DNA from: Eublepharis macularius
Taxonomy: Eukaryota; Chordata; Lepidosauria; Squamata; Eublepharidae
NCBI RefSeq assembly: GCF_028583425.1
Contig: NC_072791.1
Location: forward strand, 11,799,868 to 11,863,867
Length of the DNA: 64,000 bases
Reading direction: 5' to 3'
Positions 35,542 through 46,737 of the stretch are shown one piece after another. Position numbers and translations under genes: made by a program. The stretch's first letter is position 1; each line of letters begins with the position of its first letter. Below the pieces are notes generated by a model that did no database searches, was not told the DNA's origin, and saw only the letters and a list, made by a program, of their open reading frames with translations.

Positions 35542-37668
35542 TTGGGTTACTCTGATTTCTTTCTGCGGCACTTCCGGACCATCCCAAACAACCCATGTTC
35601 GGTGCGTTGCCAAGTCTGCAATGCCATGGTGCATAGGGGTGTGGACCCCAAACACCTGTCGTCCAGTGTCCTCCGCAGGCATCTGCAGAGACATCACCCA
35701 AGCCTGCTGGCTCAAGAAAAAACATCAAGCAGTGGGGTGAAGAGGGCTGCTGAGCAGGGAGAAGGGCAAGTGGAATGGGAGTCCACCCCTAGTCAGAAGG
35801 CTCACACCCCTGAGAGAGCTGTGGGTGGGAGTGGAACTTCTAGGCAGGCTACCCTTCAGGAACTTGTTCCCTCTGGCTGATCCCTGCCAAGCAAAAGATT
35901 CAAGGGGAAAGCTCAGGAGGCAGGAACTCATGTACTGGCTGAGATGATAGCCCTGGATGGACTCCCTTTGTCTGTGTTGGACGGTGTGGGCTTTCACAGG
36001 GCAATGCATCATTTTGTACCCTAGTTCACGATGCCCTCGCGGCAGACTGTTGGCTGGCGAGTCTTGCCCGCCATCTACAACTGCGTGGCAGAGGTGGTCA
36101 GGAACCAGCTGGCAAAAGCAAGAGGGCGGACTGTGCACTTCACAGCAGATCTGTGGAGCAGCCGTCATCACGGCTACCTCGCCATCACTGCCCAGTGGTG
36201 GCAACTGGAGGACCTCCGGATCACCGAGGTCAAATTGGGGGCCCGAGAGGAGGCGCCACCCCTGCCGGCGGGCTACAGAGTGGTTCTGCTCCAGGCACGG
36301 GGGATGGATGCGGATCAGAATGGGAAGAACATTGCCGCTGTGCTGAAGGGTTCACTGAGGGACTGGTTGTCCCCAGGCGATGCTGTCCGTGGCTACATGG
36401 TCACGGACGCTGGTAGAAACATGCTGGAGGCCCTGAATGAGGCATCCCTGGAGGGCATTGTCTGTCTGGCCCATAAGCTGCACCTGGTCGTGGGGGATGC
36501 TCTCGGGTTGGGTAGCATGGTCAAGCCCAGCTGGGACCAGGGAAAGTTGGAGATGCGCAACCTCTTGGATGGCTTTCGTCGTCTCGGCACCCACTTTTCT
36601 CGCAGCATTAAGTCTGTCCGACAGCTGCACAAGAAGCAGGGGGAGGGGGGAGATCCAGAGCACAAGTTCTTCCAGGACATGGCAACCCGTTAGAACTCCA
36701 CCTACGTGATGATAGCTCGTCTGGTGGAGCAAAGACATGTGTTGCAAGACATCATGTCCTCAACGCCCATCATGCATGCAAGAAATGTGCTCAGCATCAG
36801 CTCTGTGGACTGGCTAGTCCTCTCTCAAATGGTACGTATCCTCAAGCCATGTCGGGACACCACGGATCTCCTCTCTTCCTACCAGTCCAGCCTTGGGCAA
36901 GCCATCCCCCTGATTTGTGGGCTGGACTGGGCACTGGCCAAAGAACTGGAGCGGGGGGAAACCCTTCCAAGTGTCAGGGACTTGGTGAAGAGGTTGCAGG
37001 CAGGAGTGGCCGCCCGCTTGCATCCTCTCTGCAAACAGCAGCCGTACAGAATGGCCTGCATGTGCGATCCACGTGTGAAGGGCGCCATTGCCATGCACCA
37101 GTGTGAGCTAGAACGATGGAAGAAGGAGCTTCGCAAAGAGGTTCACAGGTTTCAGGCTAAAAGACACGGCCAGAGGGAAGACAGCACGGAAGAGGGGCTG
37201 GTGGCTGAGGAGCCGGAGGAGGAGGAGGAGGGGGAAGTGGCAGAGGATGAGCCTGGCACTTCATCCCATGAGAGCCCACCACATTCCAACTACTGGTCCT
37301 CAGTGCTGAACTGGGAGGTTGCTGGCATGAGGAAGGACAGGATGGCACCTGCAGAGGACTCAGCAGAGGTGATGGTGCGGGAGTACCTTGCCGAGACGCC
37401 AGAGTCCCCTGAATCCAATCCCCTGGAGTATTGGGCATGTAAATCTGCCATCTGGCCAGACCTCTCGTCTGTGGCCATGAATTTCCTCTCCTGCCCTCCC
37501 ACCAGTGTCCAGAGCAAGCGGGTGTTCTCCCACCTGGGAGACATCCTCCGTCCCTGCCACTCACGCCTGGATCCCGCCCTAGTGGATCAATTGGCGTTTG
37601 TCAAGATCAACCTCCCCCTGCTGGGGTATCCTTCCCTGGACCTTGGGGACCCAGAATCTTGGCTCTGA
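35542..37668 (+). CDS. hAT transposase with three in-frame stops
   Basis: One continuous frame of about 709 codons, interrupted only by stops at 35878-35880, 36022-36024 and 36691-36693. N-terminal BED zinc finger (CSVRCQVCNAMVHRG, LRRHLQRHH), then the RNase H-like core (VHFTADLWSSRHHGYLAITA, VTDAGRNMLEAL, CLAHKLHLVVGDAL). There is an acidic insert near 37195-37250. The C-terminal dimerisation region is LEYWACKSAIWPDLSSVAMN, SVQSKRVFSHLGDI, LVDQLAFVKINLPLL. The transposase would cut and paste DNA at the terminal repeats. The start codon is unclear; the frame is open upstream to about 35450. Length fits the family. Confidence 0.93.
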
Positions 37669-39020
37669 GAAACCCAAGTCTCTCTCTGCACCGATGGCAG
37701 GTTGCTTCACTTTAAGTCAGGCTCCAGAGCACCCCCAGTCCATGTTAGGATAGGAAGCCCTCCTCCTGAACTCATCCATTCTTCCCCACCACAGCTGCCT
37801 TCCCTCTCTGCTCCAGACTTTCTTTCTCACCTCTAAGCCTTTTCCTTCATAATCTCTTACGACCTGCTGCAACCTAACAGCAAATCCAAGATCCATCATT
37901 TCAATACCCACTCTCTCAGTAGATCCTCTGTCCTGAAGGAGCAGGCTATGAGTCCAGTTTTCTGGACCATCAGTCTGGCCCAGCATCTCCTCTCTCTGTC
38001 CTTTCTTGTTGTGGCCTTCTTCAATTTCATTATTTTGTGCAAGTTCAATTTTCAAGTGTTCTGATCAGGTCATGCTCAGATCTGTGGTGGTCCCCACATC
38101 ACAGGGGCAGGGCCTCTCCGAGTGTGGAGGCCAGTTTCAGCAGAATGCAGGGCATGTGCAAGGAGGGGTGAGACCAGGCCACCATTAGAAGACACCTCTC
38201 CGATGTGGCGGCCGCCCTCTCCCCACTCACCCCCAACCGGGGCCAGTGAGGGGGGCCCCCTCAGGGAGGGTGTGGCCACCGTCGATACCCACCTCTCCCA
38301 CGTGGTGGCTGCCCTCTCACCAGCCACTCGAACCCCAACCAGCATATCCTTCCTTTGCCAACGCCGCCACATTCGGTGAAGTGGGTTTGGTCAGTGACCG
38401 TCCTGCTCCCGCAAGCACAAGGGCCCCTCTGAGGGTCAATCCCCAAAGTCCGGTGACAAGGAGGACAGTGGCCCAGGTCAGTTTGCTTGATAGCAAGCAA
38501 GCTGACACACCACGTCACTGAGGTGGGACTCGTTGTCCACTTCCCAAAGAGGCCCCTTCTGAACAGGGTAGCATGAGTTTCCTTCCCTCAAGGTGTGGAA
38601 GACATCCTTTCCCTCCCTTGCATGCCTTCCATTCCAGCAAGGGGCCTTTGAATTGCTGCATGATCTCCTGTTGCACTGGCTTTCACTCAAGTCCATCCAT
38701 TCATTGGCCATCATGGAGAGTTGGTCTCCCCGCCCCTGGGGAGGGCATCTCTTGTTGATGTAGCCCCATGTAGGTGGGTTTTGTGGGCAGCCACCTCTCC
38801 TGGACAGGAGCACAAGTCTCTCTCCTTCCCCCAAGGGTGGGTAAGGATCAGTCAGAATAGGGGAGGGGAAGTTGTTTGTCTCTTTGGAAAAGTGATAATC
38901 GAGGAGCGTTACATGAGAACCTTTGGTGGGGAAAGTCGACTGAAGTGAAAATCTGTGGGAAAACCAAGGCCTTTTCTGACTCGAACCGGTTCTCGAACGG
39001 GGCCTGGTCCGTTAAAAGTT
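37669..39020 (+). other. Non-coding 3' part of the hAT element
   Basis: No open frame of note. At 38180-38320 a GC-rich module (CACCTCTCC...GTGG...GCCCTCTC) occurs twice in diverged form. The last about 110 bp hold four CGGACC motifs on the minus strand (GGTCCGT). Confidence 0.7.
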
Positions 39021-40133
39021 CGTGGACTGTGGTCCGTGGAAGCCCACAAACCCCGAACCGGCGGTCCGTAGGCAAATGCTGGTCCGTGCCCATCTCTATT
39101 GGACAATCATCTGATACACCAAGGAAGGGCCTCATCTCTAAAATGTACAACATCATTCTCCACACTGAGAAAAATGATGATTCTAATATATATAAAAAAT
39201 GGAACTTGGATTGTGGTGGACAAATTACAACTGAACAATGGAATCAAGTATGGAGGTCAAAGCTAGTCACTTCTTCAGAAATAAATACTAGACTGCTAAA
39301 TTATAAAATTCTCACTAGATGGTATTACCCTCCTAAGAAATTAGCGGCAATTATTCCAGTTTACTCCCCTTATTGCTGGAGGAAGTGTGGATCCATTGGT
39401 ACTTACTTTCATTGCTGGTGGCATTGTCCTGTTATCAAAAATTTTTGGGGAAGATATATTTCAATACATTCATTCTATCACCAAAATTAAGCTACCAATG
39501 ATACCGGAAATTGTATTTCTTAACTGCTGGCAAAGAATCGTAATCTCAACACCAGCACGTGATTTAATTACGACTCTACTGACAGCAGCAAAAAACATAA
39601 TTGCATTAAACTGGAACAAGCAGCACCAACCTTTCGCTAGACAATGGTTGCTAAAGGTCTAGGATTTCCTCATTATTGAAAAGATTACTAACAATCTGCA
39701 TAACATGAAGAACCCTAACAGTAGCTCAGGATTTTATGAAAAATATTCTATGAATATATTGCAGAACATGAATCGCAGGCACCTAACCATCTATATCAAT
39801 CTATATTTGATAATTGACATAGAGAGGTCAGTCCCCTGCTTATTCTTATCTAGACTTCAGACTCATCATCATGTTTTACACCGTTAGGTTATATAATTTG
39901 TAATCATAAAAAAGAGAGAGAGGGAGAAAGAAAGAAACAATTGAAGCTGAGGTACATTCAAAGGCTGTTAATTGAGCTTATCATCAGAGTTTTTGTGAAT
40001 GCTGTAAGTTGTTGCAGATTCCCTGTTCTATGTAATTTGAACTGATCTGTATTGTATTGCTTTACCTTTTCTGTATCGTTATGATTGTTACAAAAATAAA
40101 ATAAAACTTAAAAAAAAAGTATTTAGTTTTTCA

Positions 40134-41664
40134 ATTCCTTGAGTGGGGAAAAAAAGGTTCTCCCTCTCTTGCTTCGTGCTCACAACCATTCTTGCATCCT
40201 TATATAAGATTGTTTGGATTTTGCAATTGTATGGAACCAGTCTTGCTACAGTTATCACAGAATGCACAGACTGAAGAAGGAAGAACTCTGAAATGCAAGG
40301 AACGGGTCACTCTAAACCCACTGATAGAATCGCAGCGACCGTACCCTAGAATCTCTATCCCAAACAACCGGGTGAGTCTCCACCCCGGCGCCATCTCACT
40401 CTGTCACTGCAAATGCAGAGTCCAAGGTGAAACTGATGCGGAAGATTTTATCTAGAATGTGCTGAGCAAAATGGTCACAGTGGGTCCCAGAGCCCTCGAC
40501 TTCCTCCTCCATCCAGATCCCAACAGGCCTCTGACCGTCCAGAACAGCTCCGCTAGCCTACACTGTGCAGACACAAGGGTGGCTTAGTTGTATTCATTAC
40601 CACCATCCCTGCCACGGATTAGACTTCCCGTCTCCCATACCATCGCCCTGTATTTTTCATTGTCCACAGCCCCTTAGCATACCAAGAGGCTGTCTGTCCC
40701 CAGGACAATTTCCTTATTCCTGAGTCAACCAGGATATTGATAGAAGCTCTAACCATATCGGCAGGAATTTCCACCAGTGCCACCTGAGAACCGGTCAGAT
40801 CCATCAGCCTGAGAGGGCAGATCACCGTAAGTGATCCCTACCCCTGCACAGTCTTGGCATCTTTGGAAGCCTAAACCACTGCAAGTAGTGACCTGTGCAT
40901 AACAATGTGACCATCTTCAGTCCCCCCACCTTTACATTACCTTCCTTCTGCCCAAAGTAAAAAACATCACATCAAGAATGTGTCCTGCAGCGTGTGGGGC
41001 CTGTTATTATCTGAGATAGGCCCATGGTTGCCATGGAGGTATGAAATCCTGAACTCCTCCCAATGAGGTAGCCGCTCAATGGATGTTGAAGTCCGCCAGA
41101 ACAATTATGTTACTATGGCATAAGATCTCCTAAAGCCTTATAGTTTTCTTCCTGTTCTTATTGGCTCCACAACCGATCTTCCCAATTTTTCACATCAATT
41201 TACATTAATCATCTTTTTTTTTTTGCATTCAGAGGCAGCTTTGTTCTCAACGCCCTGACTGCTGACACAAGAGGAGAGGTGGACTGGAAATGTTTTCGTC
41301 ATATTTTCTCTCATACATTTAGTAGATTCTCACTTATGACTTTAGCATTATTCAAGTATAAATCCCTATCATTTTTCTTTATTTGCAACCACACACCTAC
41401 TAGCATTTTATCAAGTAGTTACCCTACTTGTTAACCATGTTATCCTTTCACAAATATGCTACAATTAGAGATGGATTAGGCAAATAATTTGCACTGGTTT
41501 TATATCGATTCTAGGTTTTCCTTCCCCAAAGGGTATTTTTAACTGAGAAGCTCGAGGGAGCATCTTTCTCACACTAGACCAACAGGGGGAGGGGGGACAT
41601 AAAAGCAGCCCCTCCTACACTCAAAGAGGCCATTGAGTGGGTAGGACAGCCCTTTTGATCTTAC
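40134..41664. other. Gene B intron, paralogue of 2330-3859
   Basis: Collinear with unit A with about 2-3 percent differences by eye. No exon or repeat family recognised. Open frames are short and not conserved in frame. Confidence 0.6.
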
Positions 41665-41707
41665 CCAGAGAAGCTGCTCCGGGGTAACACTCGATCCTTT
41701 CCTGCAC
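41665..41707 (-). CDS. Gene B 43-bp exon after SCAN
   Basis: VQERIECYPGAASL, phase 0 in and phase 1 out. Acceptor CTCTTTCAG and donor GTAAGATC as in gene A (3860-3902). Residues about 139-152. Confidence 0.78.
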
Positions 41708-41858
41708 CTGAAAGAGAAGTGGGGATCCCACAAAGGGGAAACGGTTGAGAAAGGGAAAAGGAAAAAGGCTGGGGGTGGGGTCTAAAAAAGTTGATGCCAT
41801 CTTAACAGATTTCGAGGGTTTCCTTAATAATATCTTGTGCCCCACATACTACCTAGAG

Positions 41859-42220
41859 CAGGGGTGGGCAAATTGCGGCCCGCGGGCCACATGCGGCCCG
41901 CTACAGAGTTTTTTCTCGCCCGCCAAGACAGTCAGAAAAATCCTCCTTGAACTGAGATAGGGTACATTTGTCTCATTAAACTGATTTTAAAATTAAATGT
42001 GCTTGCAGCTATAGATGATATGAAATTAGCACAATAAATAAATTGAATTAAACCACCACTATTTTTTTAAATTTATATTTATTGATTTTTATGATACAAT
42101 TTATACCTTTTCTGAAATGCAAAGTTAACTAATGAATGCAACCATTTTAAAAGGTGCGGCCCTCCGCTAACCTCTGCTCCCACAAAGTGGTCCCCGAGCC
42201 AAAACAATTGCCCACCCCTG
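41859..42220. mobile_element. hAT-type MITE 21 bp from the SCAN splice donor
   Basis: 362 bp with ends CAGGGGTGGGCAAA / TTGCCCACCCCTG, a widespread hAT terminus, and the 8-bp duplication ACCTAGAG at 41851-41858 and 42221-42228. Unit A (4046-4053) is empty (ATCTAGAG). The middle is AT-rich and non-coding. It lies in the intron directly downstream of the SCAN exon of gene B. Confidence 0.93.
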
Positions 42221-42241
42221 ACCTAGAGGAATCCCTCTTAC

Positions 42242-42718
42242 CTGCTTATCTTGATTCTCATCTGCTGCGTGGCTCAGGAGGAACCCTTCTGCCAGGGCCA
42301 CCGCCTGGGAACTGCTCTCCGGGCCACATTCCCTGACCCAGCTCTCCATCTCAGGGGGCAGGACAGCCAGGAAACGGTCGAGGATGACCAAGTCCAGGAT
42401 CTCCTTCTTGCTGTGCCTTTCTGGCTTCAGCCACTGGAGGCAAAGGTGGTGGAGTCGGCTGCAGACCTTTCGGGGCCCTTCGACCTCTTGATATTGGAAT
42501 TGCCTGAATTGCTGGCGCTCCACATCTGAGAGGGGAAAATCCTCTCCCAGGCTCTTCTGCAAGGTTCCTTCCCACAGTTCCCTTCTGCTCCATGTCATGC
42601 TATCCTCAGGGCCCTTTCTTGCTTCGGGACCAACTGAGTCCAGCTCTCCCCACATCCTCTCTTCCTCCAAGGCCTCCCCCTGGAGCAGTATATCACCCTC
42701 TTCCTCTGCCAGATTCTT
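42242..42718 (-). CDS. Gene B SCAN domain exon
   Basis: SCAN domain at residues about 48-135: [72 protein letters not shown]. Donor GTAAGAGG in phase 0. The probable acceptor TTGACAG lies just above 42718. First ATG at 42653-42655 (MWGELDSVG) with A at -3, the start used for the 773-residue count; an upstream exon could supply an earlier start. SCAN forms dimers with other SCAN proteins, plausibly with its neighbours A and C. Confidence 0.92.
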
Positions 42719-43387
42719 CTGTCAAGGAAGGTGCTAGATCTATGACCTCCTCCAAAGAGAAGACTTATCTATTGGGGAGAGAGAGAGAGAGAAATATGGA
42801 CACCTGCATCTAAAGAGGTGACCTGTGACTCATGAAAGGTCATGGACTGTCCTGGAATCAAAGGAGTCTGTAGATAAGAAACCAGACCTAGTAAGTGAAG
42901 ATGAGCTTCCACATAGCTCAGCTGTGCTTATTAAGCAGTTCCCCTCTGCTTAATAAAAGCCTCTTACATAATAAGTGGCCCTGATCTGAGGTTACTTAAA
43001 TTCAGAGAGGGAGTCATGAACTGACAAGACAGATCTTCCCACAAACCTGAAAAATGCCATTGGTTTACAGAAAAATCTGAAATCTAAAAATAAAATAAAA
43101 ATGAGGTTTTAAAATTACACAAAGGAGTACCAGTAGCTTTAATGAAATGCCTTCAGCGGCTGTTGCTAGGCAACCATGACAGTTAGCCAGTAATCCAGGT
43201 TTAGTTGTCAGTAAAATGGAAAGGGAAGTGGCAGGGTCCTTTCTGGGGCGATTTTGTCCTCTGAGAGCGGATTCATTGGGGCCAAGCCCAGAAGCAACCA
43301 CAAGGACATCTGATACCACATAACTTGTATGACTCGCTCAGGCCTAGCTACTTGCTTCTGTTCAAAAGCAGCCCCCTCCCCAAAAAG

Positions 43388-43720
43388 CCAGTGTAGTGTA
43401 TTGGCCAGAGTTTCAGACTAGGATCTGGGAGACTCAGGTTCTAACCACCACACTGCTGTGGAAACTCACTGGATTACATTGATCCACTCACACACTACAG
43501 CCTAACCTACTTCTCTGCTGTAGCACAGTGGTTAAGTGGTTCAGCTGGTTTGAATCCCACTACTGCCACGAGCTCAGTAAGTGACCTTGGGTAAATCATT
43601 CTTCTCAGCCCAGCTCCCGAGCTGTATTGTGGGAATAATAATGCTAATTTGTTCACTGCTCTAGATGAGGCACTAATCTGTCTAAAAGAGTGGTATGTAA
43701 GTGCAGTTATTATTATGATT
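43388..43720 (+). mobile_element. tRNA-derived SINE fragments (unit B)
   Basis: Paralogue of 5483-5835: CCAGTGTAGTGTATTGGCC head, a second head with CAGTGGTTAAGTGGTTCAGC, and an ATTATTATG tail. Confidence 0.6.
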
Positions 43721-44119
43721 CAGGGTTCTTGTGATGTTAATATGGAGACAAGGAGAATGATGTCAGTGGCTTTGGGTGGAGAAATTGTGGAGAAACGCAA
43801 TATATAAATGAAGTAAATAAATAATAAATATAATATATATAGATAAATATACATATGAAGATGGGGACACAGGAAAAAGGTACATTGTTTAGTGGGAATG
43901 AAGGAGAGAAAGATGTAGGGAAGGGTGAGCACAGGGAGGCTGCCAAGAGGAGGGAAAGAGGAAATAGTGTCAGGAAGGGGATACAGGGGGATGTGAAAGG
44001 GGGAGGTAAAGAAGGGGGCTCCATCATTTGTTTCCAGGCCCATACTGGGATCAAAATGGGGGCATCAAAATGGGATCCCCGTAAGGCTAGGGTCCTAAGG
44101 GGCTAGACCGCTCATGCAC

Positions 44120-44613
44120 ATTCTATGTAGTGCCCCCCCCTTATAGAATGACCTCCCCAAGGAGTTCAGGAAAGCTCCCCTTCTCCTGGCTTTCTGCACA
44201 CTGTGGAAAACTGAATATTTAGGAGGGCTTTTTATTGAGGCACTAGGCCTGTGCTGTAAGAAAAGGCTCAGAGAGGAAGTCTGGAAGAGGGACTGGAACT
44301 GTAGACCTGGGGTTGTGCACTGGATGGCCCAGATCCGGGTTTCAGGAATATAAAAGAAAAACTTTAGAGAATCCTGAATTCATCCAGAGATTATTTCCCA
44401 TGGGTGGGGGAAGGGGGAATGCCCAGACAGAGTCATTTTTCAAGTAAACTCCACCACATATACGGAAAACCTACTCCTGGCTGTTCACTGAAAGCCTCCC
44501 AAATTACAGGAAGATTGGACCCTGGGATCCAGTTCTATGGGTCCCTGAACAAGCTGCCCCCAGCCACTCTCAGTTGTTTCCTAGAAGGAAAACCATCAGA
44601 CCAGAGAATCTGA
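44120..44613. other. Non-coding, with an L2-like stretch
   Basis: About 44150-44260 (GACCTCCCCAAGGAGTTCAGG) resembles an L2-type LINE 3' region. The remainder is unassigned and flanks the LINE insertion site. Confidence 0.4.
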
Positions 44614-45072
44614 ATTCCCTTTAGTGAGGCCTACCAGAGGAAGATGGCGTCCTGAGCAGACACACCAGCGTGCCGCTCCTGCTTTTATCCGGCTTTAAGA
44701 TAAGTGTCTGTACTGAACTTTGTATTTTGATAAAGCCGCAGTTTGTTTGGACTTTGCACCTTCAAGGACTCTTTCCCAGGGAACAATAGTGCATTTCTTA
44801 TCTCCTTCCGGCTGTCTCGCTTCCCCCTGGCAGTCGTGCTGAGAGCCCACGGCTGGAGAGTCAGGCGGGACTGCCGAATAAACCAGGGTCATGCTGACTG
44901 GTTTTTGATTGAAGAACAGAAGCCTTCACTTTGAGCCTAAGCTGGCAATTAGAGGCTTCCTTCTCTCTCTTAGCATTGGAGCTAGTGGGACTTGTGCTTT
45001 CCAATAATGGGAGCGTCTAAAAGAGGCCACGCAGACGATTTAGCTTCTTCTCCGGCATGTAAATAGACTAAA

Positions 45073-46143
45073 ATGGATGATTTCTTCATGCCTAGTTCAG
45101 CCCCACTGACCTCTGTTTTCCCAACCTCTAGCCGCTTCACTCCCCTCATAAATCTTGAAGAGGATACTAACTGTGTGGCTGAGAGGGGTGATAAGCAGCT
45201 AACAGCAGCTGAAGAATCTGTGCTTGCTAACAACAGAAGCCCCAGTAACACGCTGATAGACTCCATGCAACTAACAGCAAAAACTGCGGAATCTATTTTT
45301 GAAAGATTACTACTATTGGAGGCTAAAATTGATCAACTTACACAACATACTCAGAAGCTACTGCCGTTCACCAAAGCTAACACAGATTTGGTCAGGGCCG
45401 TTACTGGGGAACTGCCTCCTCCCCACATAAAAGGGTCTCCCTTAAAATGCAAAAAGCCTCAGCACTTTCAAATCGAGAAGGCTCCATCTCAGTTAAAGCT
45501 GCAGCCCTGCAAAGTCTGCCTAACTGTTTGCAATTACAAAGGCCAGACATTATCTTGGCATTCAGTAAGACAGGCCAGGTTTCATCTAAGAGCTCTTCTA
45601 CATGAGAGTCAGCTAGCAATAGACTTAATATCGGTTGAGCCACTTAACAATCCATACCAGGCTCAAAGAGTTCTTCTCACATTTGGCAGCCCCAGAATTC
45701 CAAGCCTACTGCTTCGCCGGAAGGAATTTTTGCACACTAAAAGGATTTCCCCTGCCAGAGTTTTCAATAATCTGGTCATAAATTCTCTGCTACCATGCTG
45801 GCAAAAAGACCACTCCCAGATGGAGGCTGAGAGCTCTACTCCAGATCCAGTGTCAGACGTCATGCAGAGTGACCCTTCCTTACACCTGAGAATGGCCCAT
45901 TCCTCTCTTGAAAATACAATTGAAGAACTACTCAATTCGTTCTCGGCCCTTCCACCTTCTGAACAGCAGGCGATCACCACCAGATTGGGAGAGCTAAGAG
46001 ACAAGCTTCTGAGAACCAAAGTCGAACCAATACAGCAAGAACAAAAGCCCTCTCCAGCGGCCAATGCGCCCAACGTGCTTGAAAACTGCTCAGAGATGGC
46101 AACTCTCCCGGCTCCCTTCATGCCAATAGTGGTGGACCTACGA
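45073..46143 (+). CDS. LINE ORF1 (copy 2)
   Basis: Open from MDDFFMPSSAPL to the MITE at 46144, about 357 codons. A coiled-coil-like stretch (FERLLLLEAKIDQLTQHTQK) is followed by an RRM-like region (QARFHLRALLHESQLAIDLI, QAQRVLLTFGSPRIPSLLL) and SLENTIEELLNSFSALPPS, shared with copy 1. ORF1 proteins of LINEs bind their RNA. The C-terminus continues beyond the MITE in altered frame. Confidence 0.8.
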
Positions 46144-46373
46144 GCAGAACCACAAGTGACAAAAGGCACAGATTGGACACTTGTCAGCTTCCCTCAAGTT
46201 TTGATGGGAAATGTAGGCATCCTGGTCTCGCAGCTTTGCTCTCTGACTGCTGTCCAATGGACCTTTCAACTGTCACTTGTCCAACATCCCGCCAAGCTGC
46301 CTACATTTCCCGCCAAAACTTGAGGGAAGCTGACAAGTGTCCAATCTGTGCCTTTTGTCACTTGTGGTTCCGC
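46144..46373. mobile_element. 230-bp MITE, second copy
   Basis: Ends GCAGAACCACAAGTGAC / GTCACTTGTGGTTCCGC, inner TTGGACACTTGTCAGC mirrored. Flanks CCTACGA (46137-46143) and TCTACGG (46374-46380) match at five of seven bases. Same length and core (GATGGGAAATGTAGGCATCC) as 18851-19080. Inserted in LINE ORF1. Confidence 0.85.
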
Positions 46374-46737
46374 TCTACGGAATCCAGACAGCTTTTCTAC
46401 ACCTTCTCAACGAGAGAATCCCGTAAAGAACGATGCCGGTGTCCACAGGAACTCTAATGCGGGGGAACATAAGGAGGGCTTACGCACCCAAGAGATTACA
46501 TCAGCAAGCAACTCTTGCTCAAAACTACTTCCTCAAGGAAACTGCAAGACGGATATAAGTGACCTCCCCAATCAACATCTGGCGATGCCCACTAGAAGAC
46601 AACATGAATCAACAGACAATGTCTCAGTTAAGGCCAATGAACCCTCAAATGGCTGTCATCTTATTGGTGGCTGTGTTTACCATGATCCTGAAGGGGCCCT
46701 GGATAGGATTACGATGGCCTGACAACCAAAGAGCTCC

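Larger units (their letters stand above)
34480..39098 (+). mobile_element. Near-complete hAT DNA transposon, 4.6 kb
   Basis: Terminal inverted repeats TAGAGATGGGCACGGACC / GGTCCGTGCCCATCTCTA and an exact 8-bp target duplication TTGGACAA at 34472-34479 and 39099-39106, the hAT hallmark. The subterminal regions carry repeated CGGACC motifs pointing inward from both ends. It codes for a BED-finger hAT transposase (35542-37668). A Penelope-derived palindrome of 696 bp was inserted 5' of the gene. It sits in the LINE at 32843-40117. Confidence 0.95.
32843..40117 (+). mobile_element. L1-like LINE 3' part, host of the nested stack
   Basis: 5'-truncated L1-type LINE of about 1.85 kb before later insertions. 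ORF2 C-terminal coding is recognisable in pieces (IPYLGINIPSKLGSL, FILPKFLYLFRAIPYNIP, QKGGFNYPDLNLYALATR, FHCWWHCPVIKNFWG) across frame breaks. It ends with AAAATAAAATAAAAC and an A-run at 40117. The 16-bp target duplication AGTATTTAGTTTTTCA (one mismatch) is at 32827-32842 and 40118-40133. Unit A at about 2312-2327 is the uninterrupted site. It contains the insertions at 32939-33740 and 34480-39098. Confidence 0.9.

Noticed and set aside
35957-37564. Antisense and alternative frames over the transposase (for example 36352-36747, 37157-37564)
   Set aside because: Fully covered by the hAT transposase frame with domain motifs; high GC explains open shadows.
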